A stretch of 64,000 bases of DNA from CAZYVU01 sp964651435 (GTDB lineage Bacteria; Desulfobacterota; Syntrophorhabdia; Syntrophorhabdales; CAYQXL01). Location: assembly GCA_964651435.1 (NCBI GenBank), contig CAZYVU010000004.1:50055-114054 (forward strand), read 5' to 3'. Shown here one piece after another: positions 58,026 through 64,000 of the stretch (position 1 is its first letter; each line of letters opens with the position of its first letter). The notes beneath the pieces were generated by a model. The model was not told the DNA's origin, ran no database searches, and was given only the letters and a program-made list of their open reading frames with translations. Made by a program: the position numbers and the translations under genes.

Positions 58026-58472
58026 ATGAAGGTCATATTGTTAGAGGATGTTCCCGGAACGGGGAAAAAGGGTCAGACGCTTGAGGTGAAGGACGGGTAC
58101 GGGCGGAATTTCCTGCTTCCCCGAGGGGTTGCCATAGACGCCAGTCACGGGAACCTGAAACGCTTCGATCGCATCATAGAAGAGCTCCAGAAAAAGAAGG
58201 AGCGCCACCTGAAGGCTGCCGGCGAGATCAAGGTGAGGCTCGAGCAGGAGACCGTGACGATCAAGAAAAAGGTCGGCGCCGACGGCAGGCTCTTCGGCTC
58301 CGTCACCCATAAGGATGTGGCCGAGGCCATCGAAGCCTCCCTCTCCGTATCTATCGACAAGCGGCTTGTCCGCATTGATGAGCCCATCAAAATGACGGGT
58401 GCTTACACCGTCGACGTTCACCTCGACGAAGGTGTCCACGCCACCGTCAAAATAGAAGTCGAAAAAGAGTAA
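58026..58472 (+). CDS. rplI: Large ribosomal subunit protein bL9
   Basis: The 148-aa protein starts MKVILLEDVPGTGKKGQTLE, with DGYGRNFLLPRGVA, and ends in the second globular domain (GRLFGSVTHKDVAEAI). Length is normal. It is co-directional with rpsR and its stop overlaps dnaB by one base. Confidence 0.97.
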   Translation: MKVILLEDVPGTGKKGQTLEVKDGYGRNFLLPRGVAIDASHGNLKRFDRIIEELQKKKERHLKAAGEIKVRLEQETVTIKKKVGADGRLFGSVTHKDVAEAIEASLSVSIDKRLVRIDEPIKMTGAYTVDVHLDEGVHATVKIEVEKE

Positions 58473-59830
58473 TGGCCAAGACTTCCCGGAAGCCGCAGGA
58501 GGTCGTAGGGCGGGTGCCCCCTCAGAACATAGAGGCGGAGCAGGCCCTTCTCGGCGGTCTTCTCGTAGACCCGGAGGCGATGAACAAGGTTGTTGATGTT
58601 GTGTCTCCCGAAGATTTCTACAGGGAGGGGCATGGGAAGATCTATGGCTTTATGCTCGACCTGTACGAGCGCGGCGAGGCGGCGGACATCCTTACCGTAA
58701 GCTCCTTGGCGCGCGACAGGGGCATGCTGGACCGCATAGGCGGCCTCACGTACCTGAATACGCTCGTGGATCTCATGCCCAGCTCGGCGAACATCATCCA
58801 ATACGCCAAGATGGTCCGGGAAAAGTCCCTCATGAGATACCTCATGAATGCGGCCACCCAGATCATCGAGATGGGACAGGAGGCTGAGCTCAACGTCGAC
58901 AGCTACATCGATGAGTCGGAAAAGCTGATCTTCGAGGTCTCGGAGAACAAGCTCAAGCCCTCCTTTTACGCCATGAAGGACATCGTCCTCGAAAATGTGC
59001 AGACGATCAAGCGGCTTTTCGAGAAAAAGCAGTCCGTTACGGGCGTATCAACGGGCTTCACGGACATCGACCGCATGACAAGCGGCCTGCAGCCGTCGGA
59101 CCTCATCATCGTCGCCGGCAGGCCGAGCATGGGCAAGACCGCCTTTTGCCTCAATATCGCCCAAAACGTGGGCAGAAACAACGAAGCTATCATTCCTGTC
59201 GGCATTTTTTCGCTGGAAATGTCGAAGGAACAGCTGGTCACACGGTTGCTCAGCTCCGAATCGGAGATCGAGCACACCAAGCTGAGAACGGGGACTCTGT
59301 CGGCCTCGGAGCTTCCCATACTGTTCAAGGCGGCGAACCGGCTCAAGGATGCGGCCATCTTCATTGACGATTCGCCGTCGCTCTCTATCCTCGAGCTTCG
59401 GGCCCGGGCCCGGCGGCTCAAAAAGGAACACGGCCTCGGCCTCATCATCGTCGACTACCTGCAGCTCATGCGGGGCAGGACATCGATAGAACGCCGGGAA
59501 CAGGAGATATCGGAGATATCCCGGTTCCTTAAGGCGCTTGCCAAGGAGATTCACGTCCCCGTCATCGCCATTTCGCAGCTTAACCGGCGGGTGGAGGACA
59601 GGGATGACAGGCGGCCCCGCCTTTCAGACCTGCGCGAATCGGGGGCCATCGAGCAGGACGCGGACCTTATCATGTTCATCTATCGCGATGAGGTCTATAA
59701 TAAGGACAGGGCGGAAAACAAAGGAATCGCCGAAATCCTTATCGAGAAGCAGCGGAACGGGCCAACGGGAAAAGTGGAAGTGGCCTTCATAGACAAATGC
59801 ACGAGCTTTAGGAACCTTTACACGGAATGA
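58472..59830 (+). CDS. dnaB: Replicative DNA helicase DnaB
   Basis: This 452-aa protein has the N-terminal domain (PPQNIEAEQALLGGLLVDPE) and a RecA-like domain with Walker A GRPSMGKTAF (near residue 213), then DDSPSLSILELRARARRLK and SQLNRRVEDRDDRRPRLSDL. No intein or insertion is seen. It follows rplI as in many bacteria. Confidence 0.97.
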   Translation: MAKTSRKPQEVVGRVPPQNIEAEQALLGGLLVDPEAMNKVVDVVSPEDFYREGHGKIYGFMLDLYERGEAADILTVSSLARDRGMLDRIGGLTYLNTLVDLMPSSANIIQYAKMVREKSLMRYLMNAATQIIEMGQEAELNVDSYIDESEKLIFEVSENKLKPSFYAMKDIVLENVQTIKRLFEKKQSVTGVSTGFTDIDRMTSGLQPSDLIIVAGRPSMGKTAFCLNIAQNVGRNNEAIIPVGIFSLEMSKEQLVTRLLSSESEIEHTKLRTGTLSASELPILFKAANRLKDAAIFIDDSPSLSILELRARARRLKKEHGLGLIIVDYLQLMRGRTSIERREQEISEISRFLKALAKEIHVPVIAISQLNRRVEDRDDRRPRLSDLRESGAIEQDADLIMFIYRDEVYNKDRAENKGIAEILIEKQRNGPTGKVEVAFIDKCTSFRNLYTE

Positions 59831-60354
59831 ACGTCCCCAACGCCCTATCCCTCCTCCGCCTCGTAATCACCGTATTCTTCATTCTTGCCGTCGACGCAGA
59901 CCGTTTTCACGTGGCCCTTGCCCTCTTTGCGCTGCAGGCCTTTACGGACCTTCTCGACGGGCTCATCGCGCGGACCATGGGGTCCAAGACACGGCTCGGC
60001 GCCTTTCTCGACCCTCTCGCAGACAAGACCATGCTTCTGTCTGCCTTTATCATACTCACCGTCAAGGGCATCGTTCCCTTCTGGCTCTTTGCGGCCGTCT
60101 TCATTCGCGATCTTGTTCTCCTCGTCGGCTTCCTCGTCATGTATTGGCTGCGCCTCCAGGGAAAGCCGCTGCCCAGCATGTGGGGCAAAATCAACAACGG
60201 GCTACAGATGTTTACGGTCATGTACCTGCTTTGGGACGAATCAAGGGCCTACAGCCCCATCTTCTTTTATCCCACCGTTTTTTTCACCATCGCCTCGGGT
60301 GTTCATTACATCGTCAGGGGTGCCAGGACCCTGATGCGAAGGGAAACCGCCTAA
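59827..60354 (+). CDS. CDP-alcohol phosphatidyltransferase family protein (PgsA-like)
   Basis: At 175 aa, with the catalytic motif DLLDGLIARTMGSKTRLGAF then LDPLADK, it has the full D-x-x-D-G-x-x-A-R-x8-G-x3-D-x3-D pattern (about residues 41-68). About five membrane helices are seen. It likely makes phosphatidylglycerophosphate or a related lipid. It overlaps dnaB by 4 bases. Confidence 0.88.
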   Translation: MNVPNALSLLRLVITVFFILAVDADRFHVALALFALQAFTDLLDGLIARTMGSKTRLGAFLDPLADKTMLLSAFIILTVKGIVPFWLFAAVFIRDLVLLVGFLVMYWLRLQGKPLPSMWGKINNGLQMFTVMYLLWDESRAYSPIFFYPTVFFTIASGVHYIVRGARTLMRRETA

Positions 60355-60359
60355 ATTCA

Positions 60360-60389
60360 TTGACAACTCTCGTGAGTTTTGTTTAGTAT
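60360..60389 (+). promoter_or_regulatory. Sigma-70 promoter of the gap-pgk-tpiA-secG operon
   Basis: TTGACA (60360-60365) and TAGTAT (60384-60389) are separated by 18 bases. The start is expected near 60396, leaving about 22 bases with the ribosome site GGGAGGT before the ATG at 60418. Confidence 0.65.
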
Positions 60390-60417
60390 TAACATCCAAA
60401 AAAAGAGGGAGGTGTCC

Positions 60418-61416
60418 ATGCCTGTCAGAGTAGCGGTGAATGGATTCGGCAGAATCGGAAGGCTCGTTGTCAGAGCTGGTTTGGGAAGCAAAGATGTAGA
60501 GTTTGTAGCCGTAAACGATATTGCAGACCCCAAGACGCTTGGCCATCTGTTGAAGTATGACTCCGTTCACGGCATCCTGCCCGCTTCCGTTGAAGCCAAG
60601 AGCGATGCCATAATCATCGGAGGAAAAGAGGTCAAGGCCTTTTCCGTGAAAGACCCCGAAACCCTTCCCTGGAAGGACCTCGGAATCGACGTGGTCCTCG
60701 AAAGCACAGGTAAGTTTACGGATCGGGCGGGCGCCGAAAAGCACCTGAAGGCTGGTGCCAAGAAGGTCATCATCTCTGCCCCTGCAAAGAACCCCGATGT
60801 GACCTTCGTTCTCGGGGTCAACCAGGAGGTCTATGACGGCACGCAGCATCACGTCATCTCCATGGGCTCCTGCACGACGAACTGCCTTGCCCCCATAGCC
60901 AAGATCCTTCAGTCGGAGTTCGGCGTGGAGCACGGCCTCATGACGACGACTCATGCCTACACCAACGACCAGGTGGTCCTCGACGAACCCCACAAGGACC
61001 TCCGGAGGGCCCGCGCTGCCGGCCTCTCCATGATCCCCACAACAACAGGGGCGGCCAAGGCCATCGCAGAGGTCATCCCGGCGCTGAAGGGCAAGCTCGA
61101 CGGGCTCGCCATCCGCGTTCCGACGCCCGATGTATCCCTTGTCGACCTCGTCGTACGGCTGTCCAAGCCCACGTCAAAAGACGAGCTGAACAGCAAGTTC
61201 AGAGAATACGCCGCAGGACCCATGAACGGCATTCTCTTCGTATCCGACGAAGAGCTCGTCTCCATGGATTTCAGGGGCAACCCCCACTCCTCCATCGTCG
61301 ACGCCCCCAACACCAGCGTCATCGGGGGCACCATGGCAAAGATACTTTCCTGGTACGACAACGAATGGGGCTTCTCGTGCAGGATGCTCGACCTGCTCTC
61401 CTTTGTTATGAGGTAA
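60418..61416 (+). CDS. gap: Glyceraldehyde-3-phosphate dehydrogenase, type I
   Basis: About 332 aa. The NAD site VAVNGFGRIGRLVVRA starts the protein; the catalytic SCTTNCLAP (near residue 150) and the C-terminal WYDNEWGFSCRM are standard. It works in glycolysis/gluconeogenesis. The ATG at 60418 follows GGGAGGT. It is first in a glycolytic operon. Confidence 0.97.
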   Translation: MPVRVAVNGFGRIGRLVVRAGLGSKDVEFVAVNDIADPKTLGHLLKYDSVHGILPASVEAKSDAIIIGGKEVKAFSVKDPETLPWKDLGIDVVLESTGKFTDRAGAEKHLKAGAKKVIISAPAKNPDVTFVLGVNQEVYDGTQHHVISMGSCTTNCLAPIAKILQSEFGVEHGLMTTTHAYTNDQVVLDEPHKDLRRARAAGLSMIPTTTGAAKAIAEVIPALKGKLDGLAIRVPTPDVSLVDLVVRLSKPTSKDELNSKFREYAAGPMNGILFVSDEELVSMDFRGNPHSSIVDAPNTSVIGGTMAKILSWYDNEWGFSCRMLDLLSFVMR

Positions 61417-61459
61417 CCGGAGGCATTAGAGCGCCGACTATAGCGGACAGGAGCAAGAA

Positions 61460-62653
61460 ATGAAATACGTTAACGAAATAGATGTTACAGGCAAAAGGGT
61501 TTTTCTCCGTGTAGATTTCAACGTGCCCGTCGACGGGCAGGGAAATATTACCGACGACACCCGCATCCGGGCCCACCTGCCCACCATCGGCTACCTGCTT
61601 GAGGCGGGGGCCAAGGTTATCATCGGGTCCCACATGGGGCGGCCTAAAGGGAAAAAGTCGGATGCCCTCTCTCTCAAGGTCTGCGCGGCAAGGCTCTCGG
61701 CACTGCTGCAGAGAGAGGTGCAGTTTGTCGGCGACTGCATCGGTCCCGAGGCCGAGCAGGCGGTGGCAAAGATGAAGGAGGGCGATATTCTCCTTCTTGA
61801 GAACCTCCGATTCTACATCGGCGAAGAGAAAAACGACCCCGAGCTTGCAAAGGACCTGGCCAAACTGTGCGACGTTTACGTAGACGACGCCTTTGCCGTC
61901 TCCCACCGCAAGGCAGCTTCAAACTATGCCATTACGGATTATGTAAAGGTTTGTGCCGGCGGCTTTCTGCTGAGAAACGAGCTTGAATACTTCGCCAAGG
62001 CGATGCTCAATCCCGTGCGCCCGCTGGTGGCAATCATCGGCGGCGCCAAGGTCTCCGACAAGATCGGCGTCCTTGAGTCCCTGGCCGAAAAGGTGGACAA
62101 ACTCATCGTCGGCGGAGGCATGGCTTTCACGTTCCTGAGGGCATTGGGGTACGATACGGGTACGTCTCTCTGTGAAGAAAACATGCTCGACCTGGCACGA
62201 AATATTATGGAAAAGGCAAAGACCAACGGGGTTAAATTCTATCTCCCCGTGGATTGCGTGGTGGCCCAGACGGCGGCAGCCGATGCGGAGACAAAGGTCG
62301 TCACCGTTCAGGAGATCCCGAAAGAATGGATGGGGCTTGACATCGGCCCTGCCACCACAAGCCTCTTCGCAGCGGCAATCCAGAACGCCAGGACCATCGT
62401 CTGGAACGGTCCGATGGGCATGTTCGAGCTCGACCCATTCAGCAGGGGCACCTTCGCCATGGTCACCTATGTCGCCAATTCCCATGCCCTCACCATTCTC
62501 GGCGGCGGCGATACCGATGTTGCGGTGCACCGGGCCGGAGAGAGTCAGAAGATCTCCTACATTTCGACGGGTGGCGGCGCCTTCCTGGAGCTTCTGGAGG
62601 GCAAGACCATGCCTGCGGTAGAGGCCCTCGAGAAGGCCGCGGAGGCATCATGA
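61460..62653 (+). CDS. pgk: Phosphoglycerate kinase
   Basis: This 397-aa enzyme has the substrate segment RVDFNVPVDGQGNITDDTRIRA-like (split) beginning near residue 15, SHMGRPKG near 58 and the nucleotide part GGGDTDVAVH with ISTGGGAFLELLEG near the end. Normal length. The stop overlaps tpiA by 4 bases. Confidence 0.97.
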   Translation: MKYVNEIDVTGKRVFLRVDFNVPVDGQGNITDDTRIRAHLPTIGYLLEAGAKVIIGSHMGRPKGKKSDALSLKVCAARLSALLQREVQFVGDCIGPEAEQAVAKMKEGDILLLENLRFYIGEEKNDPELAKDLAKLCDVYVDDAFAVSHRKAASNYAITDYVKVCAGGFLLRNELEYFAKAMLNPVRPLVAIIGGAKVSDKIGVLESLAEKVDKLIVGGGMAFTFLRALGYDTGTSLCEENMLDLARNIMEKAKTNGVKFYLPVDCVVAQTAAADAETKVVTVQEIPKEWMGLDIGPATTSLFAAAIQNARTIVWNGPMGMFELDPFSRGTFAMVTYVANSHALTILGGGDTDVAVHRAGESQKISYISTGGGAFLELLEGKTMPAVEALEKAAEAS

Positions 62654-63408
62654 GAGAGTGGATCGTCGCGGGCAACTGGAAAATGAACAACTCCATCGCC
62701 GAGTCTTGCACCCTCGCCGAAAAGGTAAGGGACGAGACGAAAGGCGTTGCGGGCGGCACCATTATTGTGGCCCCTCCCGTTACGGCCCTCAAGAGCGTTC
62801 ATGAAGTCATCAAGGAGTCGCAGGTCAAGCTGGCGGCACAAAACCTTTTCTTTGAGGAGAAAGGCGCCTACACGGGCGAGGTGTCACCGGACATGCTCAT
62901 AGACGTCGGATGCACATACGTCATTATCGGCCACTCTGAGCGCAGAAAATACTTTCACGAAACCGATGACGGCGTGAACCTGAAAGTGAAAAAGGCCCTG
63001 GAGAAGGGCCTCAAGGTCATCATGTGCGTGGGAGAAACGGACGAAGAGCGCACGAGGGGCATCACGCAGTTCGTCGTCGGCATCCAGGTTAAGAAGGGGC
63101 TGGCCGGCATCCCGGCCCTTGACAATATCATCGTGGCATACGAGCCCGTGTGGGCCATCGGCACGGGAAAGAACGCAACGGCGGACCAAGCCCAGGAGGT
63201 ACACGCCTTTATCCGGAAAGAGCTTGCAGGTCTTTACGGGGCCGCCGCCGACGCAACACAGATTCTCTACGGGGGCAGCGTCACACCGGACAATATCGTT
63301 GAGCTGGGAGGAATGGCCGACGTAGACGGAGCGCTCGTCGGCGGAGCATCCTTGAAAGCGGAATCATTTGTTGGTATAATAAGAAGGTTAGCGGAGAGAC
63401 GTGCATGA
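62650..63408 (+). CDS. tpiA: Triose-phosphate isomerase
   Basis: This 252-aa protein has the substrate lysine in VAGNWKMN (near residue 10), catalytic His in IIGHSERR (near 97) and catalytic Glu in VAYEPVWAIGTG (near 167), with GGSVTPDN near the end. It overlaps secG by 4 bases. Confidence 0.97.
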   Translation: MREWIVAGNWKMNNSIAESCTLAEKVRDETKGVAGGTIIVAPPVTALKSVHEVIKESQVKLAAQNLFFEEKGAYTGEVSPDMLIDVGCTYVIIGHSERRKYFHETDDGVNLKVKKALEKGLKVIMCVGETDEERTRGITQFVVGIQVKKGLAGIPALDNIIVAYEPVWAIGTGKNATADQAQEVHAFIRKELAGLYGAAADATQILYGGSVTPDNIVELGGMADVDGALVGGASLKAESFVGIIRRLAERRA

Positions 63409-63722
63409 TTACGGCAATTGCAATTATCCATCTCATCATCAGTATCGGCCTCATACTCATCGTCCTCCTCCAGCACGGAAGGGGCAGCGAGATCGGGGCA
63501 GCCTTCGGCGGAGGGTCGAGCCAGACCCTGTTCGGCAGTTCGGGCTCGTCTACCTTTATGACGAAACTGACTACGGGCGCCGTCGCCGTATTCATGATAA
63601 CAAGTTTCTTTCTGGCATATATGTACAGTCACAAAGAAGCGACCCGGGTGGTTGCTCCGGTACCGGTCGAGCAACAGGCACCGGCGGCTCCAGCACCGGC
63701 TCCGGAAAAGACAGGCAACTAA
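63405..63722 (+). CDS. secG: Preprotein translocase subunit SecG
   Basis: At 105 aa, it has two membrane segments with the SecG motif LLQHGRGSEIGAAFGGGSSQTLFGS between them, and a Pro/Ala-rich tail. It is part of the SecYEG channel. SecG after tpiA is a widespread gene order. It ends 1 base before the tRNA gene. Confidence 0.94.
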   Translation: MITAIAIIHLIISIGLILIVLLQHGRGSEIGAAFGGGSSQTLFGSSGSSTFMTKLTTGAVAVFMITSFFLAYMYSHKEATRVVAPVPVEQQAPAAPAPAPEKTGN

Positions 63723-63723
63723 T

Positions 63724-63809
63724 GCCGAAGTGGTGGAATTGGTAGACACACCATCTTGAGGGGGTGGCGGGCACTCCCCGTGCGGGTTCAAATCCCGCCT
63801 TCGGCACCA
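63724..63809 (+). tRNA. tRNA-Leu (GAG)
   Basis: The acceptor stem GCCGAAG (63724-63730) pairs with CTTCGGC, followed by discriminator A and encoded CCA ending at 63809. The anticodon stem is CCATC/GGTGG around the loop TTGAGGG, giving the anticodon GAG. The T arm reads GCGGGTTCAAATCCCGC. A long variable arm (CGGG-x4-CCCG type) fits a class II tRNA. It is directly downstream of secG, as often found in bacteria. Confidence 0.95.
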
Positions 63810-64000
63810 TATAACATTTAGTAATCATTCGATTAGCCGCCTTATAAACCTGACTCTAACTTGAGATTATCAAGAAACTACACTTCTTTTTTTGTCGAGA
63901 ACGTATTTGGAGTCAAATGATTGAAAGTCAGTGCTTGAGGGATAACTTGACCCATATTACCTGCCAATCGAGCATATGGCATGCTGTCTGTGATCGTGGA
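63810..64000. other. AT-richer tail after tRNA-Leu, no gene assigned
   Basis: The last 191 bases are visibly poorer in GC than the rest. A reading frame starting at ATG 63917 stays open to the window edge (28 codons) but has no recognised similarity or ribosome site. This could be a gene start or non-coding; a 3' tRNA end is a frequent integration site, but no integrase or direct repeat can be seen here. Confidence 0.3.

Noticed and set aside
1..64000. CRISPR arrays, insertion sequences, prophage or toxin-antitoxin modules
   Set aside because: No regularly spaced repeats, transposase or integrase-like proteins, phage structural genes or typical toxin-antitoxin pairs were seen in the window.

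Overview
The window looks like a chromosomal segment of a strictly anaerobic bacterium of the Desulfobacterota (former Deltaproteobacteria) type. It is GC-rich and densely packed, with many 4-base ATGA or GTGA stop/start overlaps. Characteristic content includes sigma-54 activators, NifX-like (DiNase FeMo-co family) proteins with DUF5320 and DUF134, siroheme-decarboxylase-type Lrp proteins, GlcD/GlcF-type oxidoreductases, TAXI binding protein, DUF1847, a NifS-like protein lacking the PLP lysine, and a small predicted selenoprotein. The family assignments come from reading motifs only; no database search was run. No phage, insertion sequence, CRISPR array or rRNA was found.

0-10 kb: a molybdenum/Fe-S type accessory locus arranged around a sigma-54 activator with a Cys-containing PAS domain. 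To its left, on the minus strand and behind a good -24/-12 promoter, lie a DUF89 protein, an IscU-like scaffold, a 41-residue thioredoxin-like protein with an in-frame TGA (U-x-x-C) and moaA. To its right, behind a second -24/-12 promoter and a palindromic candidate activator site, lie NifX-like, DUF5320 and NifX-coiled-coil proteins, followed by XdhC, a radical SAM enzyme, an MBL-fold protein and a ZIP transporter. The layout recalls the sigma-54-controlled orange-protein loci of Desulfovibrio.

10-16 kb: a minus-strand catabolic operon (GlcD-like, GlcF-like, TAXI binding protein, MmgE/PrpD, a divergent MoaE, DUF1847). 16-20 kb: DUF134/NifX/FmdB, a NifS-IscU pair facing them, and a YeiH-type transporter with an unusual Lys/Ala-rich insertion. 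20-33 kb: a radical SAM protein and a GNAT/FemAB-like protein, an AhbA/B-like protein, polA, a YihY protein, an oligopeptide ABC pair, coaX, birA, an EF-G paralogue and an MBL phosphodiesterase.

33-39 kb: a plus-strand run of NusG paralogue, transglutaminase, ABC ATPase, large membrane protein and hflX (with no normal start codon). 39-54 kb: a minus-strand surface-polysaccharide cluster (flippase, five soluble glycosyltransferases, a membrane glycosyltransferase, epimerase, O-antigen-ligase-like protein with TPRs, WecA-like transferase), then rlmN and a thioesterase. 54-64 kb: housekeeping genes queA-tgt-yajC-rpsF-OB protein-rpsR-rplI-dnaB-pgsA-like, gap-pgk-tpiA-secG and tRNA-Leu(GAG), then an AT-richer tail.

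A recurring feature is that several genes have a recognisable promoter whose -10 box ends only about 6-9 bases before the start codon and have no Shine-Dalgarno sequence, which suggests leaderless transcripts. No intergenic stretch exceeds 300 bases; the longest are 54446-54664 and the end of the window.
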